Positions 1 through 9,428 are shown, counted from the first letter of the stretch. The stretch is 64,000 bases of DNA from JAXGMQ01 sp040768585 (GCA_040768585.1 JAXGMQ010000001.1:558001-622000), one strand, 5' to 3'. The notes: a model not told the origin generated them from the sequence alone. Numbers and translations are program-made.

Positions 1-366
1 AAAAACCCTGATAACAACACCGGGCAATATGCTCAGAAACTTGTTGTCCTTGATGATGTAGTCTTTGGCTCCCTTTTTCATCATCTCAACAGCGATTCTT
101 TCATCACCATGACCTGTCATGACAATGAAGGGGGCATCTATTTTTTCCTCCTCGAACGAGGCAATCAATTCATCAGCGGAATAATCCGGTAAAATATAAT
201 CCAACAAAATAAGATTGAACGAGCCAGTCGCGAGTATTTGCAGGGCATCCTCGCCAGAAAAGGCTTGTGATACGTCGTAGCCCTCGCTTACAAGCTTCTT
301 TTTGATGAGAAGGTTTAATCCTTCATCATCTTCAACCACAAGGATTCTACGGTCTTCCTCCGGCAT
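1..366 (-). CDS. Response regulator receiver-domain protein (C-terminus cut off by window edge)
   Basis: The first 122 residues are visible; the frame is open to the window edge. It is a CheY-like receiver: an acidic pair (VVEDDEG) near residues 9-15, the phospho-acceptor Asp in LLDYILPD near residue 56, the Thr of VMTGHG near residue 84, and the Lys of YIIKD near residue 106. Family knowledge: such domains take phosphate from a histidine kinase. What follows the receiver (PAS, kinase or other output) lies outside the window. The ATG is 5 bases beyond the stop of the next receiver gene, so the three genes 4340 to 1 probably form one transcript led by the multi-PAS kinase. Confidence 0.85.
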   Translation of the reverse strand, partial: MPEEDRRILVVEDDEGLNLLIKKKLVSEGYDVSQAFSGEDALQILATGSFNLILLDYILPDYSADELIASFEEEKIDAPFIVMTGHGDERIAVEMMKKGAKDYIIKDNKFLSILPGVVIRVF

Positions 367-371
367 TTTTG

Positions 372-812
372 TTACTCCTCAATCCTTGGCATCTCCACAA
401 TTGTTAGGTACAAACCCATATTTCTGATTTTGTCTATAAAATCTGTATATTCAATCGGTTTGGTGATATAGAAGTTGCACCCAAGCTGGTGACACCTATT
501 TATCTCCCTTGGGTCATCGGTTGTTGTCAACATAATGACTGGAATCCTCTTGAGTTTGGGATCCTTTTTGACTTGTTCTAAAACCTCTATTCCACTGACT
601 TTGGGCATCCTGATGTCAAGAAGTAGAAGGTAGGATTCACCATTTTTCACGTTGGGTTCATCATGATTCTTGAAAAGGTAGTCAAGTATCTCCTGTCCAT
701 CACTGAAAAACAGAAACTTGTTTCCTATACCGGCTTTTCTCAGATTCCTTCTGACGAGAAGCTGATGTCCCTCATCATCATCGGCTATCAGTATCACGAC
801 CTGTTTGTTCAT
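372..812 (-). CDS. Single-domain response regulator, Rcp1/CheY-like
   Basis: A stand-alone receiver of 146 residues with no output domain. Acidic residues ADDDEG lie near the N-terminus, the phospho-acceptor is the Asp of LLLLDIRMP near residue 66, Thr is in MLTTTDD and the conserved Lys in YITKP. The long loop between beta-3 and the motif, and the 'NGESYLLLLDIRMP' style, match the Rcp1 family that pairs with PAS/GAF or phytochrome-type kinases. I chose ATG at 812 over the TTG at 815: AGAGGTG lies 8 bases upstream and the kinase stop codon is at 816. The neighbour is the multi-PAS kinase just upstream, its likely phosphodonor. Confidence 0.88.
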   Translation of the reverse strand: MNKQVVILIADDDEGHQLLVRRNLRKAGIGNKFLFFSDGQEILDYLFKNHDEPNVKNGESYLLLLDIRMPKVSGIEVLEQVKKDPKLKRIPVIMLTTTDDPREINRCHQLGCNFYITKPIEYTDFIDKIRNMGLYLTIVEMPRIEE

Positions 813-815
813 CAA

Positions 816-3800
816 TTAATCACCTCTCGTCACGTTTTTCGCAGCCGGCAGAGAAACATGCACCTGCGTGCCGACACCCTCCTCTGAATCTATCCACAGT
901 GTTCCACCATGCCTGAGAATGATTTTCTGGATTATTGTCATACCCAATCCCTGCCCTGTTGTCTCCTTTGGGTGGAGTCTATGAAAAATCTCAAAGACCT
1001 TCGGAAGGTGATTTTTATTAATCCCTATGCCGTTGTCCTTTATCGTATACTCAACATAATCATCATGTTTTTTGCTGCGTATCCGTATGACTAAACTCCT
1101 GTTCTTGTCCCTGAACTTGATTGCGTTATCGATTATGTTTGAAAAGACCTGATTCAATTCGTCCTTGTCCCCATAACAATCCTCCAGGTCTTCACTCTCT
1201 ACATTGATTTCATATTTCGATATCTGGTAGTGCATTGACATGAGGATATCTGATATAAGCTCATTCATGTTGACCTGCCTGGAGACAAGGGTGTCCCTTC
1301 CGATTCGAGATATCTTGAGCAAACCCTTGAGCAAAGCATCCATCTTGTTGCCACCCTTACGAATATACTCAAGCGACTGCAACAGCTTATCTCCCACAAT
1401 CTCTTCGCTGTCTGCTTTAAAGGTCTCAATGTCGCTCGAGGACTGAGCAAGTTTCACAAGCTCCATTATATCCTCTTCAAGCTCGTTTGTGAAACCCAAA
1501 ATATTTACAAGTGGTGAACGAAGGTCATGTGATGTGACATAAATTATTTGCGAAAGTTCTTTGTTCTTCTCCTCAATCTCTTGTTGGAGTTTTTGACGTT
1601 CAATCTCACTTTTTCGCTTTGCCGTCACATCTGAGAACATAACAACCATCTTCATGGGTGAGGCTTGAAAGGCGTATATATCCAGAATTCCCGTTATTTC
1701 ATCCCCGTTGTAAATGACCTGCTCATCATGCCAGTTCATCCCCATGATCGCCACATTTTTATAGGTGGAGGGATTTGTTATCTTTACAAGTCCAGGGAAT
1801 GCCTGCTCTATTGTTCTTCCCTGGAGCTCCTCGTGGGAAAGACCAAGAATCCTGTCAGCGGCTTTGTTTGAACCAACAAGAATAAGGTCGTTGCCGACTA
1901 ACTCGTACATGTGGATTCCCATGGGTGTTGAGTTGATTATGTTCCTGAATCTCTCTTCACTGTTTATGTAGGCTTGTTCAATATATTTTCTCTCGGTTAT
2001 ATCGATTAGTGACCCCTCAATATACCCGTGTTTTCTGTTAACCTGCATGGACGCAAGGATGTAGATTACCTTGCCGCTATCAAGTCTCCAGGAGAGCTCC
2101 ATGTCCTTGAAAAACTCGTTCACATCCAGCGCGTCTTTGAGTAACTCAAATTGTCTTTTTTGGATGTGGTTCCTGATATCAACTTCCGCTCCAATGACAT
2201 CATCTGGATTTTCAAAACCCAGAACATTTGAGCCAAATATATTTATCTTTGAGATTTTCCACCCATTGATGTCAGTTCTGAAAAGCCCTACAGGGGCCGA
2301 TTCATAGAGTGATTTATATTGTTCCTCACTCCTCTTCAATTCACGCCTTGCCGCCCACATCTCTGTCACATCGTTTACAATCAGAAGCGACATTCTCTCC
2401 TCAGGCAAAACAATTGGTACAATCTCTATCTCGATCTTCTTATTCTTGCCATTTGTTTTTATGTCAAACGGATGCTTGACGCCAAAGCCCGATTCGTGAG
2501 AGGTGAGTTCATTTTGGTCAGACCAAATCAGATTGTTGAAAATCGCTGGTTTCTCAAAGTATTTACTGGAGAAACTATTAAAATCGACTTTGAACATATC
2601 TGGCGCATCCACTTCAAAAATAGACTCAGCCTGGCTGTTAAACTCTGTTATCATCTTGCTTTTGTCTATAAGAATGATGCCAACAGTCGCATTGTTTACG
2701 ATTTTTGAGAGTTTCTCCTCATTTGTTCTTAGGTTCTCAAGAAGATTTCTGGTCAGTGTCACATCGCGCAAAATAGACTGGACATATCTTTCGCCGTCAA
2801 GATCGACTGTCGAAGAGGAGATATCAGCGATGAATGTTTTTCCAGAGGAGGTTTTGAATCGCTGCTCAAAGTTTACAAATTGCGCTTCCCTCATCCTACC
2901 AAGGTTCATCTCAAACATCTTCAAATCAGTATCTACCAGGTAATTCTTTATGTTATTCCCAATAAAATTAGATTCACTCTCCTCGAACACCTCCTGACAC
3001 TTCTCATTCACTTCCACAACCTTGCCATTAAGGTCGTGGATGATGATTGCATCATTTGATGTCTGAAAGAGTTTGGTGTACCTCTTTCTGTTTGTTGCTA
3101 GAAGTTCGTCTGTAATATTTGTCTCGATGGCTGACGAAAAGAGGGAGAACAGTCGCTCAAAAATTTGCTTATTGTCTATGATGTCTTCAATTTTCTTTGA
3201 CGACACCAATTGTAGCGCTCCTATTCTCTTCTCACTCAAACCAAGCAGCGGCCATGTCACAACCGTTTCAAATGAATCAAGATTTAATGCTCCCTGTGGA
3301 ACATCATCAATTGAGGTGACTATTGACTGACCAACCTCTATTACAGAGGCGCTTGATTTCATCGACCACAGCGCAACATTTTTCAAATTATCCAGCTGAC
3401 TCTCCATCATATCTGACTGGAAATCAAAGACGTGTACCATCGAGATCATGTGCAAATCCATCGATAAGTCCATCTTCCAAACGACACCTGATTCAAAACC
3501 AAACACGTCACAGAGATAGCGAAGTACCTCCGAACAGAAGCCCTTGTTGTCAGTCGACACATCCTTTGCGTGACTCATAACGTAGAGAAGCTGAGTTTCC
3601 TTTGAGAGCATCTCCTCCAACTTCTTCTGCTTGGTTACATCAGTTACAGCGGCCAGGAGTATCTCCTTGTCATCCATAATGGCTGTTGATGCGGTGAGTT
3701 GACCAATTATTCTAGTTCCGTCTTTCCTACGTATCTTTATTGTCATATTTGCGTAGTGGTCTTTTGAGTTGACCATCCTGAGCATTTCATCTCTCTGGGA

Positions 3801-4340
3801 TGGGTCAACATAGAGCATGAGCTGATCTGATGTTTTGCCAATCGCATCTTCTCTGGTGTATCCCGTTACTGCTGCAAAGCTGTCATTGACATCAATCACC
3901 ACCGAGGTATCGAGAGAGCTGACTGCCATCGATATTGGCGATGAATTGAAAAAAGTCTTGAATTGGTCGGAAAGGGCTCTTTTTCTTTCAGAAAGCTGCA
4001 ACTCTCTCGACGCTGCTATCAACCGTTTCCGAAGCAGGAACCCGTAGACAAAGGAGAACGTGATAATCATGAAAAGGGAGATACATCCAGCAAGAAGCAG
4101 AATATTAACATCCTTCAGACGCTCAAGTTCAACGTCTATGGCACTAGTCGTTTCTGTCTGGATGGAGCTTTGATCTAACACAAGAGCTTCGACATACCGT
4201 GACGGTGGTAAAACCGTAAAATACAAAACAACAATAAAGGCAGAGACTACAAGAACTCTCATCACACCAACAATTGAGCGAGGAACACTCCTGTGTTCAT
4301 ATTCGCTGGAGTTTTGTGATTTCCATCTAATACTTCCCAT
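816..4340 (-). CDS. Membrane multi-PAS sensor histidine kinase
   Basis: An 1174-residue sensor kinase. Two membrane helices (about 27-48 and 80-103) bracket a short external loop. Then come a PAS domain (about 125-240), a GAF-like region (250-410), and four more PAS-type repeats (about 420-540, 545-670, 675-790, 795-910). The HisKA H-box is SHDLRSPL with the phospho-His near residue 937. The ATPase domain has N-box NIIDNAIKF, G1 DNGIGI, F-box IFHRL and G2 GQGLGM, so it looks fully active. With so little external sequence the signal is probably cytoplasmic or redox. The start has no ribosome site, but a TATAAT lies exactly 7 bases upstream, so the mRNA is probably leaderless. It heads a run with two receiver proteins. 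Confidence 0.93.
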   Translation of the reverse strand: MGSIRWKSQNSSEYEHRSVPRSIVGVMRVLVVSAFIVVLYFTVLPPSRYVEALVLDQSSIQTETTSAIDVELERLKDVNILLLAGCISLFMIITFSFVYGFLLRKRLIAASRELQLSERKRALSDQFKTFFNSSPISMAVSSLDTSVVIDVNDSFAAVTGYTREDAIGKTSDQLMLYVDPSQRDEMLRMVNSKDHYANMTIKIRRKDGTRIIGQLTASTAIMDDKEILLAAVTDVTKQKKLEEMLSKETQLLYVMSHAKDVSTDNKGFCSEVLRYLCDVFGFESGVVWKMDLSMDLHMISMVHVFDFQSDMMESQLDNLKNVALWSMKSSASVIEVGQSIVTSIDDVPQGALNLDSFETVVTWPLLGLSEKRIGALQLVSSKKIEDIIDNKQIFERLFSLFSSAIETNITDELLATNRKRYTKLFQTSNDAIIIHDLNGKVVEVNEKCQEVFEESESNFIGNNIKNYLVDTDLKMFEMNLGRMREAQFVNFEQRFKTSSGKTFIADISSSTVDLDGERYVQSILRDVTLTRNLLENLRTNEEKLSKIVNNATVGIILIDKSKMITEFNSQAESIFEVDAPDMFKVDFNSFSSKYFEKPAIFNNLIWSDQNELTSHESGFGVKHPFDIKTNGKNKKIEIEIVPIVLPEERMSLLIVNDVTEMWAARRELKRSEEQYKSLYESAPVGLFRTDINGWKISKINIFGSNVLGFENPDDVIGAEVDIRNHIQKRQFELLKDALDVNEFFKDMELSWRLDSGKVIYILASMQVNRKHGYIEGSLIDITERKYIEQAYINSEERFRNIINSTPMGIHMYELVGNDLILVGSNKAADRILGLSHEELQGRTIEQAFPGLVKITNPSTYKNVAIMGMNWHDEQVIYNGDEITGILDIYAFQASPMKMVVMFSDVTAKRKSEIERQKLQQEIEEKNKELSQIIYVTSHDLRSPLVNILGFTNELEEDIMELVKLAQSSSDIETFKADSEEIVGDKLLQSLEYIRKGGNKMDALLKGLLKISRIGRDTLVSRQVNMNELISDILMSMHYQISKYEINVESEDLEDCYGDKDELNQVFSNIIDNAIKFRDKNRSLVIRIRSKKHDDYVEYTIKDNGIGINKNHLPKVFEIFHRLHPKETTGQGLGMTIIQKIILRHGGTLWIDSEEGVGTQVHVSLPAAKNVTRGD

Positions 4341-4347
4341 TGCAGTG

Positions 4348-4353
4348 ATTATA
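4348..4353 (-). promoter_or_regulatory. -10 element of leaderless promoter for the multi-PAS kinase
   Basis: On the minus strand TATAAT is followed by 7 bases (CACTGCA) and then the ATG of the kinase. With a normal start about 7 bases after the -10 box, transcription would begin at the start codon. The -35 match (TTTCAA, 17 bases upstream) is weak. Confidence 0.6.
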
Positions 4354-4427
4354 CAGAAAATTGGCTACATTTGAAACTTACAATACCAGCTAAAAAAACA
4401 TGTTGAGCTAATACTTCTAGGTGTGCG

Positions 4428-4919
4428 TCAATCCGGGTCAGGGAGGTCTATCTTTTTTTCAAGTTTTCTTTGAATTGAGACAAAATCCAGCCCAGAGAAG
4501 AGCTTCATAGCTTCCTCGCTGCCCTCCCAGAGTGTTACTTGGATGACTCCAAGATTCTTCGATCGCGCCCACTCGATCGCATGCCTGATAAGCTCCTTTG
4601 CCACTCCGCTTCCCCTCGCCTCTTGTGAGACCGCTATTTCCTCAACCCTTGCGTGTGGTACAGACGTCAGACTCTTTGGCTCATGGACGTTTGATACAAT
4701 AATATACCCCAGAAACTTGCCATCTTCATCGGTGGCAGTAAATATCTCAGGATTTATCTGACCGATAAGTTCAAGGTATCTACCCTTGAGACTTTTCAGC
4801 TCACAAACACTCCCCACGAAAACGCTTCGCTTGCTTTCAATATACCTGTAGTAATCATTTGCAAGCGCACAGATATCATCGACATCAAAAGCAGTTGTCT
4901 CTCTGACAATAACCCTCAC
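4428..4919 (-). CDS. GNAT-family N-acetyltransferase
   Basis: A 163-residue GNAT protein transferring an acyl group from acyl-CoA; the acceptor is unknown. Visible family features are the N-terminal beta strand RVIVRETT, the acetyl-CoA loop QEARGSGVAKELI (pattern Q/RxxGxG/A) near residues 105-117, and the C-terminal LWEGSEEAMKLFSGLDF strand and helix. An ATG at 4928 is possible, but it lies inside a perfect TATAAT. The GTG at 4919 is exactly 7 bases past that hexamer and gives the usual GNAT N-terminus (VRVIVRE), so I prefer a leaderless GTG start. It is a single gene between the kinase and the exonuclease-like gene. Confidence 0.85.
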   Translation of the reverse strand: MRVIVRETTAFDVDDICALANDYYRYIESKRSVFVGSVCELKSLKGRYLELIGQINPEIFTATDEDGKFLGYIIVSNVHEPKSLTSVPHARVEEIAVSQEARGSGVAKELIRHAIEWARSKNLGVIQVTLWEGSEEAMKLFSGLDFVSIQRKLEKKIDLPDPD

Positions 4920-4926
4920 AGTTTTC

Positions 4927-4932
4927 ATTATA
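4927..4932 (-). promoter_or_regulatory. -10 element of leaderless promoter for the GNAT gene
   Basis: The minus strand reads TATAAT, then GAAAACT, then GTG of the acetyltransferase. No good -35 hexamer is seen. The alternative ATG overlaps the -10 box itself. Confidence 0.45.
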
Positions 4933-5030
4933 CACGAGAAACCCCACAATTACCACATTCTTTTAACAGATGTGAGTCCAGCAAGAAAGCATGCCAAGTA
5001 GCGCTTTGAAGAGCCTCCGAAAGAGATACA

Positions 5031-6251
5031 CTACCTGTCGTCAACTTGCTGCGATCTTGACTTCTCAATTTTCGTGAGAAGTCTTTTCTGGCGGTGAAAC
5101 AACTCCTCCTTAACACCTGGAAGATTCGCTCCACCCAGCAGGTTAGATTCCCTCAAATATGAGATGGTTTTGTTGGTGACCTCAAGTGCACTGTGGTGAT
5201 CCTTTTCTCTGTGTTCAAGGTGCTTTGCCATCTCAATGCGAGAAGAAACAAAAAGCGTTGGTTCTGAGCAAATTTTCGCAAACTGTTCAAAAGCCCTCTG
5301 ATAATCTCCGCATCTTTTGCTGATGTGTCCAATTTCATGACACGCCCAGTCGGCAACAGCAGCCGATTGTGATTCTGCCGCTGTTTCAAGGTATGGCAAC
5401 GCCTTATCGATGAGACCTCTTCTTGCCAGATATTTCCCGACAGAGAGCTGCTCAACCGGCTCATTGAAGAACTTGCTTGAAGGTTTTGAGAAAATTGATG
5501 AAAGGGCGCGTAACACCTTGTGGAGGCTTACTATATCCTCCTGGTTGTGCTCAAATATTCCCGGAATTCTCCCGACCTGACCATCCCGAAGGTATGAGAA
5601 ATAAATCTCCGGGATGAGGCTTCCTGGTGTGTCGTCCCATCGGTTCTGACCAAGTATGTTTCTCTCAAGGCTCTGTAGTGAGCACGAATCAAGGGATCTC
5701 CTCCAGACAACCCTTGCCTGGTGCAACAGATCAAGGTGATGTTGCCCCCGATATGGATTTGTTTGCCTGGAAAGTGCAAACCTCGTCTCAAGTAACGGCA
5801 GGTCGAACACCTTTCCATTGAATGAAACCAACACATCCGTCGGCTTTGAGTGTTGCGCAAGCAGCTGTAGCAGGTATGGTTCGTCCGAGAAGCTGGGCAT
5901 AAAGAACTGAGTTGTTTTGATTTTGCCCACATGCTCAACTCTGGCAACACCGACCATAAAAGCGTATGTGCCAGTGCCTCCAGCAAGTCCTGTTGTTTCA
6001 GTGTCGATAAACAGGAGATTCTCTTCAGCAACCGTCTTAGTAACACCAAAGGTCGAGGCGATGACGTTTAGTTCACCCTCCGGAATGTTCTCAATGCTCG
6101 ATATCGTTTCTCGTACAAAAACTCTTGCGTTACCGCTCTCTGCCCAGAATCCATCAATCTTCTCCTCGAGCGGGACATTCTGTTTCCTGGCAACAGGAGT
6201 CTTTGTTTCCTGTTGCCCCAGTATTCTACCTAGTCGTTGGGATAGGTCCAT
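5031..6251 (-). CDS. YprB-like ribonuclease H-fold exonuclease with TPR-like C-terminus
   Basis: A 406-residue protein with the RNase H-like DEDD exonuclease core of the YprB family. Asp and Glu are in LLFIDTETTGL (about residue 80), a second Asp in NGKVFDLPLLE (about 145-155) and a further Asp in HNQEDIVSL (about 238-246). The last 130 residues are helical with a TPR-like look (KALPYLETAAESQ, YQRAFEQFAKIC). Family knowledge: predicted nuclease, cellular substrate not established. The ATG follows AAAGGGGAT at close spacing. The tail may bind a partner. It stands alone between the GNAT gene and a secreted PQQ protein on the same strand. Confidence 0.8.
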   Translation of the reverse strand: MDLSQRLGRILGQQETKTPVARKQNVPLEEKIDGFWAESGNARVFVRETISSIENIPEGELNVIASTFGVTKTVAEENLLFIDTETTGLAGGTGTYAFMVGVARVEHVGKIKTTQFFMPSFSDEPYLLQLLAQHSKPTDVLVSFNGKVFDLPLLETRFALSRQTNPYRGQHHLDLLHQARVVWRRSLDSCSLQSLERNILGQNRWDDTPGSLIPEIYFSYLRDGQVGRIPGIFEHNQEDIVSLHKVLRALSSIFSKPSSKFFNEPVEQLSVGKYLARRGLIDKALPYLETAAESQSAAVADWACHEIGHISKRCGDYQRAFEQFAKICSEPTLFVSSRIEMAKHLEHREKDHHSALEVTNKTISYLRESNLLGGANLPGVKEELFHRQKRLLTKIEKSRSQQVDDR

Positions 6252-6271
6252 ATCCCCTTTCGAGGTCTGCT

Positions 6272-8551
6272 CTACTTACAAGCTGAGATGGTTATTGTGA
6301 CCTTGCGTTGTGTTCCATCCCACTGAGTCTCCGCCCCAAAGGTGTCGGAGATGAATCTGATTGGTACCATCGTTCTACCGTTTAGAATCTGTGGCGGTGG
6401 GTCAACAGTTATCTCTCTGTTGCCAACCTTTGCGATCTTGTTGCCCAACATCAGCGTGACCTTCTCACCATCGAAATTTGTGTATTCAACAGTCCGTTTC
6501 TCACCGTTCCAGACAACCTCAACACCAAATGCCTCACCAATGAACCTCAGAGGCACAAGTGTTCTGCTTGAGATGATTGACGGTGGAGTGTCAAGCTCAA
6601 CCTCATTGCTGTCAATCTTGGCGGTTTTATTGCCAATCCACATCTCAACGAGCTTCCTTGTTGGGACACCCTTTGCGGTGATTGTCACATCATATGAAAC
6701 AGCATCAGTGATAATTCTGATGCTTGATTCTCTGTTGCTCTCCGTGAGTTTTGCCTTGTTGATTTTTATCACAACCTCGACATCCTCACCCATGATAATG
6801 CTTGGCTCAGCGATTATCCAAGGCGAGTTGTTCTCTATCTTACCCTTCTGGAATCCATCGAGTTTGATTGTGTGTGTCCAGTTGTCCAAACTTGAGCAAT
6901 CGACCTCAAGTGATTCTGTCTTGTTCTGTATTTCCTTCTCCTTGTTGTAGATCGCCTTCACCACAACTGTCTGAGTGCCTCCATTTGTCTCGATTGTGAG
7001 TGTCGCCTGGTTTGCACCCTCCTTCATGACAGAAGGGATGGCTGTGAGTTTGAGTGTTATCTCCTTGTCAGAGAACTCGGAAGGAGAAACAAATAGCCAA
7101 TTCTCGGATGATTTTGCCGTTCCTGTGATTGGTGTGTCAGTCGAACTCCAGATTCTAAAATCCTTTGTGACCTTCCCATCTCCCTCAATAACCCCAAACG
7201 AAAAGGTGTTTTTCTCAACCAAAAGCTCCGGCTTGTCAACTCCTTTATTTGTCCAGACCTGATAGTAGAAAATCGGGTCATCAAGCACTGAATAGTCGGC
7301 AAAACCCACGATTGCATAACCGGCCGCGACCGCAATCTCGTCCTGGTACGGCACTCCAACCGCGGTGTCTGTCCAGAGTATCTTGCCTGTCGAAGGGTGG
7401 AAAGCCGTAATCTGAGAATCCTTCTGTCCTGGCGCCTCGGACATGCAGTAGATTGCTTCCTCGGTGCAGGTTGCATTGTGGCCAACATCAAAGTTTGGCA
7501 TGACAGACGTCCCAGGAAGCTCAGTCACCCAAACCTCTTCGCCTGTTTTGCCATTGAGACAATACATCTTCTTGAGCTCTTCCTCAGCATTGAAACCCCT
7601 CGACTGGATGTAGACGTAGCCATCCATGAGGGCAGGAGAACTCGCAGGGGTTGAGTCGTGCTCTTCCATCTTGTAGCCTGAGATCTTCTTTGACCATATC
7701 ACGCTTCCATCCTCATGCGAGACACAAGTGACAGTATCTTCTATTGTCGTGAAATAGACACCGAAATCATTGGCGGTCAGGAAGGTGTTCTGGGCGATTC
7801 TTTGCTCCAGGTCGATGCTCCAGACCTCTGAGCCCATGCTTTTGGTCAGCTTCATGAGTTTGGTACCAATCGGAAGGTAGATGTTGTCTCCCCAGATACA
7901 GAAACCATAGTTAGCGCAGAGTGGCTCTTCCCAGCTTTTTCTCCAGAGGAGTCTTCCATCCTTGACCGAGTGTGCCTGGAGGAAGTGGTATTTTTCCGCT
8001 TCCTCTTCACCCTCATATTTCACCTCGGAGAACGAAAGTGAGTAGACCACATCCCCATCGATTGCTGTTTTCCTTGTTGTTCTGATCCAATCAAACTCCC
8101 AGACTGTCGACTTGTCACCGCCGTCTATTCTTCTGACCCATGCCCTGAAGTCCTTGTCAAAACCTTGGACAATGAGGTCGCCCTCGTACATGCCCCAGAT
8201 ATTCCACGCATCATCGTACGTCCAGGCAAGCTCCCCTGTGTCCAGACTCCTTTTTTCAATCCTTTTTTCGAACTCATAGGTTTCAGGGTCAATGAGTTTT
8301 GCAAATCCCAGATAGGCATATCTTGAACTCAGAATTGGACGAGTACCCCAGAGAGAACCTTCGGTATCCGTGTTCCAGGCTTTGACGAGAGGGGGTTCGA
8401 TGTTCGCCTGGCTGAAGTGCTGTCTATCGGCAGAACCGCCGGGCATGAGCCATGTTCTAATGCTGTCTGCACCCACAAAACTCAGCGCAGCAAATATGAT
8501 TGAAACTGTTATCGCAACAGCCAGAGACATTCTTACGGACGAGTTTTTCAT
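6272..8551 (-). CDS. Secreted PQQ-propeller protein with two stalk (copper amine oxidase N-terminal-like) domains
   Basis: A 759-residue exported protein. A signal peptide (KNSSVRMSLAVAITVSI...) precedes PQQ/quinoprotein-type beta-propeller repeats at about 50-470 (YCLNGKTGEEVWVTELPG, FHPSTGKILWTD). Then comes an Ig/BACON-like stretch (about 490-630). Two tandem stalk domains follow, near 637-690 and 699-757, each with the IGNK...RTLVPLRFI or RTMVPIRFI signature. No enzyme residues can be assigned; the propeller is probably structural or binding and the stalk domains probably attach to the cell surface. The open frame runs 119 codons further upstream, but that part overlaps the divergent transaldolase promoter. 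The ATG at 8551 has AAAGGAGG at ideal spacing and begins a clean signal peptide. A TTGACT-16-TAGAAT promoter lies upstream. Confidence 0.85.
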   Translation of the reverse strand: MKNSSVRMSLAVAITVSIIFAALSFVGADSIRTWLMPGGSADRQHFSQANIEPPLVKAWNTDTEGSLWGTRPILSSRYAYLGFAKLIDPETYEFEKRIEKRSLDTGELAWTYDDAWNIWGMYEGDLIVQGFDKDFRAWVRRIDGGDKSTVWEFDWIRTTRKTAIDGDVVYSLSFSEVKYEGEEEAEKYHFLQAHSVKDGRLLWRKSWEEPLCANYGFCIWGDNIYLPIGTKLMKLTKSMGSEVWSIDLEQRIAQNTFLTANDFGVYFTTIEDTVTCVSHEDGSVIWSKKISGYKMEEHDSTPASSPALMDGYVYIQSRGFNAEEELKKMYCLNGKTGEEVWVTELPGTSVMPNFDVGHNATCTEEAIYCMSEAPGQKDSQITAFHPSTGKILWTDTAVGVPYQDEIAVAAGYAIVGFADYSVLDDPIFYYQVWTNKGVDKPELLVEKNTFSFGVIEGDGKVTKDFRIWSSTDTPITGTAKSSENWLFVSPSEFSDKEITLKLTAIPSVMKEGANQATLTIETNGGTQTVVVKAIYNKEKEIQNKTESLEVDCSSLDNWTHTIKLDGFQKGKIENNSPWIIAEPSIIMGEDVEVVIKINKAKLTESNRESSIRIITDAVSYDVTITAKGVPTRKLVEMWIGNKTAKIDSNEVELDTPPSIISSRTLVPLRFIGEAFGVEVVWNGEKRTVEYTNFDGEKVTLMLGNKIAKVGNREITVDPPPQILNGRTMVPIRFISDTFGAETQWDGTQRKVTITISACK

Positions 8552-8580
8552 CAGGAGAGCCTCCTTTATATCTGCCTGAA

Positions 8581-8608
8581 ATTCTACATTGGCATACAAG
8601 TCAGTCAA
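8581..8608 (-). promoter_or_regulatory. Promoter of the PQQ/stalk protein gene
   Basis: The minus strand shows TTGACT (8608-8603), a 16-base spacer and TAGAAT (8586-8581), about 30 bases before the start codon and its AAAGGAGG site. Confidence 0.65.
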
Positions 8609-8638
8609 TTGAGAAAACGTGCATAAAACATCAAAAAG

Positions 8639-8665
8639 TTGACTAATTGGTCTAGTGGATATACT
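8639..8665 (+). promoter_or_regulatory. Probable promoter of the transaldolase gene
   Basis: TTGACT (8639-8644), a 15-base spacer and TATACT (8660-8665) lie about 50 bases before the ATG at 8715. The spacer is slightly short. It is back-to-back with the promoter of the divergent PQQ gene. Confidence 0.45.
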
Positions 8666-8714
8666 CTCTCGTGTTGGAAATAGAAAGATAATTAAAGAAG
8701 GAAGTGCAATATAT

Positions 8715-9380
8715 ATGCAGATTTTCGTCGACAGTGCGTCAATTGAAGAGATAGAAAATGCGGTCGCCCTTGGGATTGTTTCGGGTGTCACAACCAACCC
8801 ATCGCTGATCTCCAAATCATCGAACAGCAGCTTCAAAGACACGATCCTGAAAATTGCAAGCATTGCTCCCGGACCAATATCTGCCGAAGTGACAGCAAGC
8901 AACCACAAGGAAATGCTTGACCAAGCAAAAGATATTGTGAACTGGTCAAAGTCTAGCGACTACAAGGAACGAATCACAATCAAGGTGCCAGCAACAGTTG
9001 AGGGGATTAAGGCAGTATCAGAACTCACTAAGATGGGCATCTCCACAAATTGTACGCTTGTTTTCTCTGTTGCTCAAGCTCTGCTTGCTTGCGAGGCTGG
9101 AGCTACCTTCATTTCACCCTTTGTTGGCAGAATCGATGATATTGGTCACAACGGAATCGCAGCTCTCCAAGATATCCTTGAGACTGTCAGGACAAACGGC
9201 TATGAAACAAAGGTGATAGCAGCATCCATCCGCCACATGGGGCACGTCACAGCAGCCTCGATGCTAGGGTGCGATATCGCCACCATCCCTTTCAAAGTGA
9301 TTAAACAGATGTACGTCAACCCACTCACAGAGGCTGGGGTGAGGAAGTTTGAGGAGGATTGGGAGGGATATACAAAGTAA
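8715..9380 (+). CDS. Transaldolase / fructose-6-phosphate aldolase family (small TalB-like class)
   Basis: A 221-residue class I aldolase of the short transaldolase/FSA family, which moves a dihydroxyacetone unit between sugar phosphates in the non-oxidative pentose phosphate pathway. Family marks: MQIFVDSASIEEI at the N-terminus, GVTTNPSLI near residue 27, the Schiff-base Lys in ITIKVPAT near residue 88, SVAQALLACEAGATFISPFVGR and IAASIRHMGHV. Length matches the short family (about 215-220). The frame opens earlier, but ATG 8715 gives the exact family N-terminus and has AAGGAAG upstream. Sequence cannot separate transaldolase from F6P aldolase activity with certainty. Confidence 0.92.
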   Translation: MQIFVDSASIEEIENAVALGIVSGVTTNPSLISKSSNSSFKDTILKIASIAPGPISAEVTASNHKEMLDQAKDIVNWSKSSDYKERITIKVPATVEGIKAVSELTKMGISTNCTLVFSVAQALLACEAGATFISPFVGRIDDIGHNGIAALQDILETVRTNGYETKVIAASIRHMGHVTAASMLGCDIATIPFKVIKQMYVNPLTEAGVRKFEEDWEGYTK

Positions 9381-9399
9381 GTGGATTTAGATTAAAATA

Positions 9400-9428
9400 T
9401 TGACAAGTTTCTATACATTTTATATCAT
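9400..9428 (+). promoter_or_regulatory. Sigma70-type promoter for the SH3-like membrane protein
   Basis: A perfect TTGACA at 9400-9405, a 17-base spacer and TATCAT at 9423-9428, about 33 bases before the ATG at 9461. Confidence 0.75.

Noticed and set aside
8552..8908. N-terminal 119-codon extension of the PQQ/stalk gene
   Set aside because: It lies antisense to the transaldolase start and both promoters; a perfect AAAGGAGG and signal peptide mark ATG 8551.
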